Origin: Terebella lapidaria
Taxonomy: Eukaryota > Annelida > Polychaeta > Terebellida > Terebellidae
Length of the DNA stretch: 64,000 nt
NCBI GenBank assembly: GCA_949152475.1
Contig: OX424560.1
Span: 18,725,106-18,789,105, forward strand
Reading direction: 5' to 3'
Each line of letters starts with the position of its first letter. Positions within the stretch are counted from its first letter, which is position 1. The translations under genes and the position numbers were made by a program. Below, piece by piece: positions 45,181 to 58,088 of the stretch. The notes below the pieces were generated by a model. It was given only the letters and a program-made list of their open reading frames with translations. It made no database searches and had not been told where the DNA came from.

Positions 45181-46695
45181 ACCATAAAAAGCTGTAAACG
45201 TCACTCCAAATTATGTCTAGGGACAGAAATAACTTCTTGGTACCTGGTGAGCGACACACATCGGTCATCATCAAAGTGCTCTTGGAAATGACTGTGCATC
45301 GTCATCAGTGAACAAAACAGTCTCAAATTCATCTCGGCTTTTCCCTCTGTCTTTCAGAATGTAAGTATCAATCTATTACCACCAATACAATCAGATTTTG
45401 ATGACGCCAATAACATACGTGAAATACAACATTTTGCAATAGAAACAAAGCCCGACCAAATATTTTATCGAAAGACACACTGGCGTCATCAGGGGCAGAC
45501 AGTGTGTTGAATGTAGTTTCTACTGTACACCTGGTGGAATTAGTAAATAACTGCCCAACAACCCATGAAAATAATTTAGAAATCCAAACCTATTCCCGTG
45601 CGTAAGGGCTGATGTGTGATTCTGGCCACAAACAAACACTACCACATTTATCAAAGTAATCAATATTCCAAGTGGATTAATTCACACTGAACAAAAGATG
45701 TATATTTGTTTGTCACCAGAATCACACAATGACAGCATGTGACTCACAAGCCCTGGTGTTTTAAACCATCCAGTTGTCCCGTCTGGTACATTGCATCCGC
45801 GTTTGAGGTGATATATGTGGTCATATTCACAATAGTGAAATTACGTAATTGACAGCTCGAGTATAGTCCAGAAGAGGTACGATTCTGACTGTAAAGAACA
45901 GCCTGGTTTGGTACAATTCTCCACTGGCATGTCCGATCATAACAACAATTTCCGAACTTTTTATATTCAATGACTATAGCGACCGAAAATTCATTAAAAA
46001 AAAGTATTAACACATGTACTTAAGAGTAATGGGAGTTTTTTTGTTTGGCAAAACAGTGATAAGGAATTTTGAATTTTGAACAGTGTTCTTTTTCTTATTC
46101 CATTTTCCGTGATTTGCATTGTCCTAACGACCAAATATTCCCGTTGCCCGTTTTGTTACTTTCTTCAACAATCATTAAGAATAAATATTAAAGTAATCCA
46201 ATGAGGTCTAAGGGGGAACTTGGCTGTGTAGGGTAAGGGGTAATTGGTCGATCACGCAGGAACATACTTTACCAAATGGGGTTTCCGTCTGATATATAAT
46301 GCCTACCAGTTATTGTATTATATACTGCACAATTTACTCCCATAACGGTGCACTATTGTTGTGTGAAATGAGAATGAGTTCGATGGCTTTTAGTTTCGAT
46401 AAAATAAAGTCAACTCCGGAGACAATGAATCTACATGAAACCTAACATGAAAAATTTGCAAACTGATCTGGACGCTTAGAATTGTACAACCACAGGTTTG
46501 AGTATTGATGAGTACTTTCCTCGGTCTGTAGCGTGTCCGCGACTGTATGCTGCAGCTAGTCGGATAAAACCTGAAAAAATATATATAAAGTTCTACTGAA
46601 TCGATGGATTGAAGATGTTAGAACTGCCAGTGGACTGGATGTCCTCGTGTTTGAGAATGAATAATGTGTCATGTTTTGGACTCATCTATTACATT
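45181..46695 (+). repeat. diverged segmental duplication, copy 1
   Basis: Colinear with 48310-51090. Anchor pairs: AAACGTCACT (45196/48332), the TTTGTTT.TCACC.GAATC block (45705/48450), ATAACAACAATTTCCGAACT (45928/48488), ATTAAGAATAAATATTAAAG (46172/48722), CCAATGAGGTCT (46198/49379), GGTGCACTATTGTT (46347/49785) and TGTATGCTG.AGCTAGTCG (46543/50951). The copies differ by several large insertions. Confidence 0.7.
45358..45586 (-). repeat. SINE-like family, long copy inside the segmental duplication
   Basis: Full-length-type copy from AATGTAAGTATCAATC to TTTAGAAATCC. The paralogous position near 48400 lacks it, so the copy probably inserted after the duplication. Confidence 0.75.
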
Positions 46696-47637
46696 CATGA
46701 GAAGTCATACCACATAATGTAAATCAACGAATTTACAATTGTGTATAATATGGATCTATTATATATATATCGTTAGGGAATCTCGCTTTTGTCGTTAGAG
46801 AATCTCATCACCAATTTTTCTTCATATATCAGCAAATATCTCAGCACATATCTCATTAAAAAGACATGATCTGCTTGAACCACGCAATATTTGTACAAAA
46901 TGCTATAGATACCTCCGATATGGACCTGTCATTTGGAAAATATGGTTAAAATCCAAGCTGGCCATATTTATTGTCCGCCATTGTCGGATACACTAACGAT
47001 CCTTAGGGAATTCAGTCTAACCACAGTGATAGAAGAAGCAGCCTGTCTGCCTCTGATAACGCCAATGTGCTTTTGAATATTGTGTCCTCATTTGGTACCA
47101 TTCTATTGGAAATAGGGCGCCGCACAGGATTTGTAATGTCACGTTATTTTTGCCTTATCTCATCATTCTTTCCCGTCAAATTTCCTTTGAACATTGTAAT
47201 TGTTCGGTATCGCATAACATGAATATAACAAGTAAACGTCAGGGATCCAGAGTAGCAAAAGTGGTCGCCGCATGAAACAAATGCGTTGGCCAAAATTCTT
47301 GCTGTGAGATCGTCAGTCAAATAAACTGATAAAATTGAAAGATGTTTGTGCTAGAATATCAGTTCGTGCGCTGAGCGGCAGGTGGAAAAAGGTGCACTGT
47401 GCTAAGCGGCACCGGAAGTTAAAGTAACTTTGTATTTGATATAGGCCGCCGCTGATGCGGCGACCAATGTTGGAAATTTATAAAAACTTCAAAATACAAA
47501 TATCACTAATTGCGACTGCCATGAGACCGACGAATGCATTCTTGCATTGATATATCCTGACGATTAATGGCTCGTATCATCATCACATGCAATTGTTACC
47601 TTCGAATTTTGTATTGTTCTCATTCCAATAACTTTTC
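46696..47637. other. no gene; possible degenerate SINE-like piece
   Basis: A weak match to the SINE-like family lies near 47045-47125 (GCCTGTCTGCCTCTGATAAC). Otherwise nothing is recognised. Confidence 0.4.
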
Positions 47638-47815
47638 GCCATGCATGATTCATTACAAGACCAACAAGAAGTAAGAAGCACTAATCATATTTATAGTCCA
47701 CTATCCTCATACGTTATTATTTGAAAAAGGCATTTTGCGGTCACAACTCACTTCCGACAATTTCGGAAGTAGATTTAATGGAACTGGTTGTGAATTATGT
47801 ATTTTTATGCAATTG
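47638..47815 (+). repeat. diverged repeat, copy 2 (pair with 43149-43350)
   Basis: Partner of the copy at 43.2 kb. The 90-codon ORF that begins inside it (47797-48069) has no recognisable domain. Confidence 0.65.
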
Positions 47816-50101
47816 GATTTTGGTGGAGAATATTTTTATGTTCACTTTTATTAATCAAGATCGATGCACAGAAATGTAGTTATTTGGTTTTATATATGAA
47901 GCACAATATCTTGTTTAATAGTGCTGCTCATTCCAAAGATGTCACTGAACAGATTATGTTAAAATATCCACCTTATTGTGTTAGGCAGGAAAGAAATAAT
48001 CACTACATTCCGAATTATGTTGAAGCTCAGTTTATATTCAACTGGGCAGGAAAAAGTCTAACCACATAAGTACGAGATGAACAGTAAATAATGTCGAGCA
48101 TATGTGAAATATGTGGAGAATAGGACAAAAACTATGTACATTGTATTTCAATGCATGAATAAATGTGCTGGCACGGACACGTTGAGATTAAACATATTAC
48201 TGTGGCTAGAGAGCAATAAATAAAAGCTCATAAACAAAAACACCATGCTACCCAATGCAGGACGAGTGATTGAAAGTAATGAAATATTCATGGAGAACCA
48301 GGTTGCTACGTTCATGCTCGTAAAACAGACGTAAACGTCACTGCCAAGTTACGTCCAGGGACATACCTGGTAACCGACTCGCATCCGACTTTTATCTCGG
48401 CCTGAATCAATAATGTTGTAATTAGATTACTTAGAGTTCACACTGTTTGTTTATCACCGGAATCCCACAACTGGCATGTCTGATAATAATAACAATTTCC
48501 GAACTTCACCGAACGGAATACTCGACCGAATAATTCGAATAATCAGCGATTATCCACACCGAACGTTCATGACAAACATGTTGACACTTTTTATGTATGA
48601 ATAATCGGGAGCTCGTTTGTTTGTTAAACTTATTGTTAGAAGGAATATTGATCTGTAGCAACAACAGGGTGTTATTTTCCCAATATATCCCAGTTGCCAT
48701 TTTATTACAACCTTTGATGACATTAAGAATAAATATTAAAGTCATAATAGCAAGGTACCATTATTTGGTTTTATTCCGGTTCAGATGAAGACATTGTGGG
48801 CATTTTGGTGATAAAAAAAGAACTTCGCGTTAATAGCGACATGTAATCGAGTATATTGAGCCAGCATTACAATCGCCTTCTCATACCGATGAAAATATAG
48901 CTTCGGCAGTTGCCGTAATCGTGACGTCAGTTGTCAGTTGAGGCAAAATTTGCTTTGATGGCTCGCCAAAAACGTAAAATACGTCATTTGGTTGTCAGCT
49001 CAAAGATGGAAAACCACTCAAAAATGCATAAGGTTAAAAAAAACACACGCTGAAACCAGCAAATACTGGATATCCTGCAGTTCAACAAAACTCCGTTCCG
49101 GGTGAATAGAACTGATTCTAAATACCAAGACAAGACAATACCAAGACATCTCACTCGTTCATTAGAATTGTCAGATATGTACCAGGAGAATCAATACAGT
49201 TTACCTTGCTGGCTACATGTACTGTCAGGTGTGCCTCAACTTATGTCACCCACCACGTGACCCATACTGAAATCGTGATCAAAATCTTCAGCAATTTCGT
49301 TCAATTTCACTGCAAACTATTCGTAGTAGACTAAATGAAAAGCACTTTCATCCGCATGCTACTAGGTCTTTAAAGTACTCCAATGAGGTCTCGCGGGAAC
49401 ATTCCTGTGTAGGGTCAGGGCTATTTGGTTGATCACGCTGGAAAATCGTTTTACCAACTGGGATTTCGGTCTGATATAATGCCTACAATTTATGGTATTA
49501 TTTAATCCACAAGACGGCGCCAAGATGGGCCATTCACGGTGTGATTGATATGCTTTTCCAACTGAAGTCAAGGTTCAACTTGTGTGACACACAATCCTAT
49601 TTGCTGTATGAAAAGTGGAAGAGTGTTACTTTTATCATGTCCACATGTCCAAAGCCGGGATAATTGTAGTAAGTCGGACAACAGCATAAATGCTCCCAGG
49701 AAAGTTTGATTCTGGTTAAATCAGATGAACTTTGATGAAGTGATATTTATTCAATTGCTTTTGCCAGAGTGATGATAAGTGATAAAGGTGCACTATTGTT
49801 TGTGAGATAAAAATAGGTTCGATAGCATATGGAACCAATAAAATAAAATCGGTTTGGAAGACAATGAAGAGAATCCACGTGAAATGGACTATATGACCTA
49901 GTAGTATTCCATGTGGAATAAACATGGAAACAATACCCAAGTATATAGTATCCGAGCAAACAAAATCCATCATGCAAGTCCATTATGCAATCTCAAAGTC
50001 CAGTGTCAGGCAAATCGAGACAAATTTAATGGATCTCCATGAACCCCCATATATGGCCATAAAGGGGTGAAATCAGGTGTTCCGGAAAGAGTGAGCATTT
50101 C

Positions 50102-50470
50102 CTGTCCCACATGTGGCACCCGTCATGAATTTAAAAACATTAACGTGCAAAAAGGTCTTGTTGCATACTTGTCACGGATTTTGTGTACTTATCAACCAGA
50201 TTGTAATGACGTCCATAGAATTTCTTGAAAGCAGCTATTAGTCTTGTTAAAACACATCCCTGTCGCAGCAGTTTAGAGGCTAGCTGGGAACTTCGGTGAA
50301 CAAAGTCATCATATTTGCAACTAGCTCTGGAATAGCATATGAGTTGTTAGACAAACACGCCATATGCTGGCGACATAGGAATGTTGCTGCTTAGAAAAGG
50401 GAAATTGACTATGGAAAAATTGAAATCATCACGTTTGTCATACAACCTAGTTGACACGTAAGAATCTTCA
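50102..50470 (-). pseudogene. RT-type protein C-terminal fragment, third copy, with a stop
   Basis: Minus-strand translation gives RLYDKRDDFNFSIVNFPFLS, SSNIPMSPAYGVFV, an in-frame stop, then QLICYSRASCKYDDF and KKFYGRHYNLVDKY. It keeps the YDKRDDFNF motif that the tandem copies at 19-20 kb have lost, which confirms the family. Its 3' non-coding part continues leftward to about 49785. The stop and the missing RT core make it a pseudogene. Confidence 0.75.
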
Positions 50471-50551
50471 TCAATCTACAACCTTAGGTCTAAATAATTG
50501 GAAAAATTAGAGGAGTCTGTAGTATCTTTAATTTAAGGTTCCTTAGGATAT

Positions 50552-50581
50552 ATGTAAGTACCAATCTATTACCTCCAATAC
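50552..50581 (-). repeat. SINE-like tail-only copy
   Basis: ATGTAAGTACCAATCTATTA then CCTCCAATA; the homology stops shortly after. Confidence 0.55.
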
Positions 50582-51436
50582 AGCCAATATCTATCATCCA
50601 AATAATCACCAAACTTGGGATTATTTATTGACAATACATCACGTATGTTTCGGAGAGTGAAATTAAAGCTACTAGTTTGAAACTTTGATACTCCACTTTG
50701 CTATTCTGGATGCTTACAACTGTATAACGGGACGATTCCTTTCGATGCAATTTGTAATATCCTGCTGTATACATGTATTGTATTTTCCTCTTATTCAAAT
50801 TCATTTTATTACGCTGATTCAGCCAACTATTTGTACCAATAGATCAACTCTCATGTACATACTATATGTGATATAATAAAACGGACGTCTGTCTGACTAC
50901 ATGTTTGAGTATTGCTCAGGTCTTCCCCGTATCAGGAGCGTGCCACTGCCTGTATGCTGTAGCTAGTCGAAGAAAAGCCAACAAAAATATGATATTCTAC
51001 TAATTACGATGGACTGAACATGTTATTACTGTCCTGCATTTCACCGTGTTTGGGAATGAGTAATGCATCGCGTGTTTTTGACTCTAACATTTTTACTTTA
51101 CGTACATCAATAATAATGGTAACGACTTAAATTGTTCAATGATTCTGCACTTGATTGGTTTGGTAGTTTGAGTGTTTGCACTGTATGACCAGCATTGGTA
51201 ATGGACCTACTGGCACAGATTCGTGATTTCTAGTGTCATTATCATCAATAGGTTGGAAACGTCAAAAACTCGTGTAACCGCTATTTGATGAACTGTGAGT
51301 TTATGTGCTGCAAAAATCAGGAATTAAATAAGATCATAAACCTAAACGTCAATACATGTATTCGGAAAAATGACATTCATATGCCGCATGTTTCAAAATG
51401 TTATTTTGTTTGATAACTCTATTACTTGGATTAATT

Positions 51437-51586
51437 ACACACTGTCTGCCCCTGATGACGGCAGTGTGTCTTTGGATAAACTATTTGGTCAGGCTTTGGT
51501 TCTATTGCAAAATATTGTATTTTTCGTTTGTTATTGGCATCATTAAAATCTCACTGTAATGGTGGTAATAGATTGATACTTACATT
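51437..51586 (+). repeat. SINE-like family, ~150-bp copy
   Basis: Runs from ACACACTGTCTGCCCCTGAT through GGTGGTAATAGATTGATAC to TTACATT. It has the same start as the 30413 copy, including the preceding TT. Confidence 0.75.
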
Positions 51587-51879
51587 ACTAAACCGCCAGC
51601 CTAATGGCAATCTTTTAAAATGGTGAAACCTTAATTAATTCGGAATATTTAATGCTTTTTATAGGTCGTAGTTGAGCCAATCATACCAACCGTACCTTCC
51701 GACCCCTATATCGGTCGTCCTCGAGAGGATTTTGTGGATATATCAAACGCTTATTATTAAATAAATTTCAATAAAATAAATTCATTTCCATATACATGTA
51801 TTATGTTGTCATTTCACGTAAATATTAACTTTTTTTTGGGGGGGGGGGGGGCGGGGTGGGGGTGCATGTTCATGTTTAG

Positions 51880-52500
51880 CGGATATCACTCTCACCTGTA
51901 TATAAACATAACTTATGTGTGTATTAGCTTTTACTTTGTTCATAGGTGTATATCCATTTTAGTGCAATTAGTGAAATCGTGTTGACACACTAATAACAGA
52001 ACCTAAATAATGCAAAATGTAATTTCCTGCTTGCTTTCTAAGCGGAAAATATAATTAGTCTGTCACACCAATTAAAACACAACGCCCCTGGTTTTCATGA
52101 ATATTTTATCAGTAATAATTAACAGAATTAAATGTTCTATATCGTCCATTTCATATTTCCCGGGTATCACACTCACTTACATACACAGATGTAGTTTGTG
52201 TGTGTTTGAGCTATTCCATTGTTCGTACATGTAGGTGTATTGCCATTGTGTTTTTCTCTAAAACTGGTGTGATTGCTGCAATCATGTTGAGACACTGATA
52301 ACAGAACCTAGAATGATGCAAATGGTATTTCCTACTCGCTTTCTGATACTGTGAAACCATACCATTATGCATACTTTGTGAAATGTTGTGGAGGTGATAA
52401 ATATTGTAGTCCTGTGAAAACATAATTCTTATGCCGAACCTGTTTTGAATGAATATTTTATCAGCACTAATCGACATCTAATGAACTAAATGTACGTTGA
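51880..52500 (+). repeat. degenerate two-unit tandem repeat
   Basis: Two diverged units share ATCAC.CTCAC, 'GTTGA.ACACT.ATAACAGA', 'AATGCAAA..GTA.TTTCCT' and ATGAATATTTTATCAG (52099 and 52448). A G14 run (51838-51851) lies just upstream. Confidence 0.65.
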
Positions 52501-55500
52501 TGTGTTCCGATTATCCGTTTCGAGACACATTTTGCCACCTTTGTGAGAACCTATGCACTAACTTACTTGATCATGCTTGCCAGAAGTAGGCGCATGCACA
52601 TGCAATATTTATGCCTCGCGCTGTTTTCAAACTCATTACGTTCATTAAATTCCCCACCAGAAAGATATGAGCGCGAAGATTTTGGTTTTATTGTCGACCA
52701 CTGCCGGAAAGCTACCAAACAAGCTTACGAAAATAAACAAATGACTGCCGTGCATAAATATCTCATTTAAGCCCGCAATCTTCGCTCTCTGATTTGCGCA
52801 TGCGCGTCGGCCGTTCGGGTACATGAAAACTTAGAATTCGACAGTTCGGAGCGAGAATTGTTTACAAAACACAAGAAATGTGAATCAGACGGTGTATTTA
52901 CTGAGGTGGAACTGATCGTTACTAGTATATTGATAAAACCAGTAATATGATCTGGTTCGGGCCTAATGATCATTTCGGCATGGTTAAATTTTATTCATGC
53001 CCGAGCGAAGCGACTCTCTGTTAAAGAAATTTGGGGAAGAAGGGTTGCGTAGTCTTGCTGAGTTTGCTACCTTTATGTTTACATTATAAGTGAATGGGAG
53101 AGCGCTTCACTACATTGTTTGGGGATTTTTTTTCACCTGCAGTCCATTCTTACAGAGCATATGTCAACATGGTCAAGAAAATTGGGTATTCATTTTTTGT
53201 GGTGTATGTAGAAGCACTATTTGAAACTGAACCCACTTTTTAACCACTTTTTTGTGGTTGTCAATCAATACCCAATTTTCGTGACATACGATCTTTCGTC
53301 TCTTACACGTGTGCAGGATGTTCCTAGTAGATTAGATGTTGGTACAGGTTGGTAACCACAATCAGATACGAAGTATGAACACACTCAGGAAGCTAGTTCC
53401 ATCCTATCAAATTCCATTGTCAGTAACAAGGAGAAGAACCTTACATGGACTGGAAAATCAAACTGGTGTTTTGATGCGAAACTAAACTGTGGCTACGCGT
53501 CGAAAACCACTAAACGATAAACCGGCGCCGTTCGGGCAATTCCCCCCCCCCCCCCCCCCCTTGCAGTATCCCGTTCCCTCGCACCCCATTGTCTCCCCCT
53601 CAAACGGCATGGCCTCGCCTCATGCGATGCCCGAGTGACAAACATATATACATTTCCTCGAGCAGCATTTTCTAAGTCGCCTCGAAGTGTCGAGAGCAGG
53701 GAGCAGGCTATTGATTACCTAAAGCTTATCGCTTGTTGCAGTCGGCATTGTTGAGGAGAGCGCATCTTGATACGAACGACCTCACGATCGATGGATTATT
53801 AGTGCAGAGGGACACACGCAAATGTTAGGAGATATAAGATTAATATCTTTTCGCAAACAAACAAAAATCACAGAGCTGGACAGAGATCGGACAGAGATGG
53901 ACTCCATTAGCAGGGAAGTTTATTGAGAATTCACGTCGTTCAAGAAAACGCATAAGTCTGAAAATACAAGTAACCTACAGTGGATATAATTATTTTTTGT
54001 GGCCAGCGGAAATTTGTTGGGATGAGAAAGTTTATGTTGCTATGTATATCCGAGCACAGACATTCAATGGTTTTAATGTTGCCAACAGTTTTGGATTAAA
54101 TTGATAATATGCGTCTATTTTGGTGTAAAAATTATTTTTCATCACATTTTAATATCGTAAACTTGAAAGTTGGCAACCTTTCGTAATTGTTCTGCCAACA
54201 TCAGAACTTTAGCTCAATATTTTTCATGCGCTACTGTATGCGTATGTATTACGGTAAATCACCAAATATCGCAAAGCTCTCACAGTATTTGCGTTTATTC
54301 ACAAGATCAAAATGCAAAACCTCATGGAAACAATTAGAAATATTAGTTTTGAAAGTGCTGTGATCGTTTTGTTGAGATTACCATGTTCAACAAATGATAG
54401 TACGACCGGGCCCACTCATATCATGCCTAGTCTCCGTGGGTTTGTTTTTACCCACACTTAGAAGACCGGCGCGACGCGCTGGCCAATAATATAATTGTCG
54501 CCTGCATTGTCGTCTGCATCAGGAGGCGACAAATCAAAATACCGGTACGATAAAACGGCCCAAGGGTAGATGGGCTTGTCCGGTCCTGCGATCTTACGGC
54601 AGTATTTGTTTTGAAAATAGTGGTTTTAACGGAAAAATCAAAGAAAATCCTACAAAAATATTCGCTTCAGTTCTCATAACGTTTCACAATTATTTCATGT
54701 CTAATAACCGCACAATATTGCGAGTATTTCGAGTTTTAACCGATAAGTGATCCCAGGGAACTTGACTCCGTGATGAACGCGATATGCTAACAGCGAGAAT
54801 TATATCCAGTGGTGAATGAATGTGTGACGTAACTTTTACTACGAAACTCACTAGCATACTACGATCCAATTATGTGACCAATAAAAAAAAGAGAATGACA
54901 GTGTTGTTTATGCGGAGGGAGGTGGACGTGGTGGAGTTCAATTTGCGGAGCACGGTTCATTTATGTGCTGGCCGAATCGGCAATAAAAAAAATCTTGAAT
55001 ACTTTATGCATTGCGGCCTGTGCTCTTATCTTAAACAAAATCGGTTGATTAGATATGATTAGATATGCACGATAATACACACCATTCCATCAAAATATGG
55101 AACAAGATAGTCAACGCAAGATTTCCAGGTATGTCAAACTGTGGCTTTGTCCATCTATCCTGCATGGTGTTTCGAATTGGTGGTGGTTGGGGGGGGGGGG
55201 GAGGGGGAGGTTTGGGGCGTTATGATATTTGCTTATACTGAGCCGAGAGATATCGATCGATTCTTGTGAGTTTACGTCCAGGAGGACAGGCCATGCAAGA
55301 ATGAAATCATAAGAACTTTGTTGTAAGGGAAAACAGCTGGACGAATTGAAAAAAATATAATCGAACAGTTAATCGTCTCGATGAATAAATTGTTTTGTCT
55401 TGATGAATAAATTTGTTATTTATTATCATGATACCTCCTGAAGATATTACTGTACATTCAGGCGGTACGCACCATGTTATTGCTGAAACACTGTTTTGAA

Positions 55501-56219
55501 AGATAATGTTTATGAATAGGTTGATCATCATTGCCTTTCATTCCTGGTACTGGAATTGTTTTGAATGGTTTGAAAGTATTGAAATTAACTTGATAAAACA
55601 TATCTAACAATCCACTCTCCATGGTACCCTACAGTCGAGTCAAACTGTGCAATGCTGAGAGGCGACACATGTCTCTTCACTATATTTCCTTACGCTTACT
55701 TGTACAATATGATATAAAATAATTTTGGATGTATGTCCACATACATACCCGTGGAATGAATACATCATAACTATAATTTTCTGAAGTTGTTCTGATGTGA
55801 TGATCAAAAAAGCCGCATCATACACCGACATTCGAAACTATCGCCGATTTTTTTTCAGTATGTTCATTCTGATCTCATAGAATTATATTATTTTGCTTAT
55901 TTTACGTTTGTATGTGATTCAGTCAAAGAGCTGCGCACCAACAAAGCAACCTTATTATTTTACATCCGCATTATCGCATGCGTAATCAAGCGCTCCAGGA
56001 AAGTGCTTTGACCACTGCCATTTTGGAATATAACCAGTAGTAATCATATGAATTCGATTACATGTTGATTGCCACAAAATAACTTCCATAAAGTTCTGAG
56101 CTTTTTTCGATGCAGTCAACGGAGCGAGGTCTTCAATAAGTACCATGTCATTAATGATAGTGTGTTTTCAATATCTCTTCATACAAATAATATATTGTGC
56201 AGATAAAAAAAAATATTTA
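52501..56219. other. gene-poor stretch with hairpins and a long C run
   Basis: No recognisable gene. It contains a C19 run (53542-53560), a G13 run (55189-55201), inverted repeats at 53178-53279 (AAAATTGGGTATT / AATACCCAATTTT) and hairpins at 54436-54455 (GTGGGT/ACCCAC) and 54495-54542 (TTGTCGCCT/AGGCGACAA). ORFs at 52543-52770 and 54820-55062 are unassigned. Confidence 0.45.
52795..52806. promoter_or_regulatory. perfect NRF1-type motif TGCGCATGCGCG
   Basis: Matches the palindromic NRF1 consensus YGCGCAYGCGCR exactly, in a locally CpG-richer patch (52795-52825). In animals this motif marks many housekeeping promoters. No gene was recognised beside it, so the role is speculative. Confidence 0.3.
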
Positions 56220-57640
56220 TGTGGCGAGCGGATAAATGGCAACGGAAAAAGTGAAAATCACATAATTGGAAACTCCAGTTCTACTGTATATTATTTTTTT
56301 TCCAAATGTTCTAGTATTTTCCCCGGCCAATTCACGGTCGTATGTTGTACGGCCGATGGTCGTACGACGAAAACTCTTCATAATCGCCCGATGTCGAAAA
56401 ATTTGGGGGGGGGGGGGGTGTCACGATTTCGGTTATTTTTTGCCAGCGACTTTTCAGAGCAAATATCTGCGCTCATAACTCAGAGACCCGATTGATCTGC
56501 AATTTATAGGGCTGAAGCGTCCTGGTAGTGACTTAGTCCCCTTCAAATTTAGTCAAAATCGGATAAAAACTGTTGCCCTGGCAACCCCAAAAATAAAAAT
56601 CACATAATTGGCTATAACTCCTGTTCTACTTGGTATTATTTTTTTCCCAGGCCAATTCCCGATCGTATGGTGTACGGCCGATGGTTACAGTACGAAAACT
56701 CTTCATTATCGCCCGATGTCGAAAATTTGGGGGTCATCATTTTCGTTTTTTGCCAGAAATTTTTTAGTGCAAATATCTGCGTTCATAACTCAAAGACATA
56801 CGGTCCAATCGATCTAAAATTTATAGGACTGAAGCCCTATAGTAGTGGCTCGATAACCTTCAAATTTGACAAAACGGTTGCCATGGCAATGGAAAAAGTG
56901 AAAATCACATAATATTTGGCCAATTCCCGATCGCATAGTGTATGACCGATGGTCCTAAGACCAAAGTCCCCATTATCGCCCCAGGTCGAAAATTTCGGGG
57001 GTCATGATTTTAGGACTTTTGAGTGTTCTGAGATTCAAAACCAAATTGTGAAGCCAGCTTTCAATCTTTTTCTGAGCCGCTTTCGTTCAGGATATGTGCC
57101 TTGTTAGAAAAAATACTGTGAGATTTTACAGCTCAATATCGAACAACAAGATCAAGGTCACACAAAAAGGCAAAATAAAAAAAAACATAACAATTCCGTA
57201 TTTTTCCATGGTGAATTTTCCATCATTTCCTGTATGGCCGATGATCGCACGATCAAAATCACCCATTATCGCCCGAGGTCGGAAATTTGGGGGTCAGGAT
57301 TTTACGACTTTTGAGTGTTCTAAGATTCAGGACCATAATATGGATCCAATTTTTCTAACCGTTTTTGTTCATGAGACTTGCCTCGATGATAGGAATAATA
57401 CTGTGAAATTTTACAGCTCGATATTGAACGACAAGTGCAAGGTCACAGAAAACGTCAAAATCAAAAAGTTGCAATAACTCTGCTTATATTTAGGATTTTT
57501 CTACTTTCCTATGGTCAATTCCCCATCATTTGGTGATGTGAGCGATGGCGGTACGACCTATATTTCCCTTTATCACCCAAGGTCCGAAATCTGAGAATCA
57601 GATATTGTGGAGTTTGAGAGGCCAGTATCAAGAATGCAGG
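56220..57640 (-). repeat. degenerate ~305-345-bp array, same family as 28.7-31.5 kb
   Basis: Units each contain GTGAAAATCACATAAT, GGCCAATTCCCGATCG, CGGCCGATGGT, 'CATTATCGCCC' and 'AAATTTATAGG.CTGAAG', with starts near 56236, 56581 and 56886. A G14 run (56405-56418) replaces the usual 'TTGGGGGTCA' spacing in the first unit. Orientation matches the right arm at 30.7 kb. ORFs here are repeat-driven. Confidence 0.8.
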
Positions 57641-58088
57641 TCGTTGTCTAATTAATATTAATCAGCTTTAATTTTAGAAACTAAATCTGAAGCGGCGAGG
57701 GTTTGTCATGTCTAATTGTCTCGTTTCTCCTGAATTCCAGGGTTCAAGGGACCGACGGACCTTCACAGCTTCGTTTTCCATAAATATCCAGGGAGCTCCA
57801 ACCTCGCCTGCATCATCACAACCAGCACCTTTCCAGTCTAACGAAACACGGTACTTGACGGGTTTTTTTTCGCGTGAGGCAGCGACACTTGTATCGAAGC
57901 TGCTGTTGGCAATTTAGAGACTACTGTTGAGAACCTGATTGAACTCCTGAAAATGACTGATTCCATGTGTTACATAGAGTAGGTATTGTGAAGAACAGGC
58001 GACGGAAACGGGTTCATCTACAATATATGGAGGTCTTTTGGAACTATCCAGAACAACGCAAGACGCACCAAAGTTAAATTCACCAATA
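57641..58088 (+). other. 5' flank of the GPCR gene
   Basis: Contains a 69-codon ORF (57708-57917) with no known domain. A TTTCTCCTGAATTCCAG|G stretch (ending about 57740) could be a 3' splice site of a 5' UTR intron. No TATA box was assigned. A stop at 57975 in the GPCR frame limits upstream extension. Confidence 0.35.

Larger units (their letters stand above)
48310..51090 (+). repeat. diverged segmental duplication, copy 2, interrupted by a retroelement
   Basis: Colinear with 45181-46695 but nearly twice as long because of inserted material, including the RT retroelement fragment at about 49785-50470 and a SINE-like tail at 50552-50581. It lacks the SINE-like copy present in copy 1. Confidence 0.7.

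Noticed and set aside
13385..51586. SINE-like family as a Helitron, because of the hairpin CACACTG...CAGTGTG
   Set aside because: No 5' TC and no CTRR end next to the hairpin, and the hairpin is internal.
58038..58088. Extending the GPCR upstream to a TTG at 58038
   Set aside because: A TTG start is unlikely in an animal gene. ATG 58089 is the first methionine codon after the in-frame stop.
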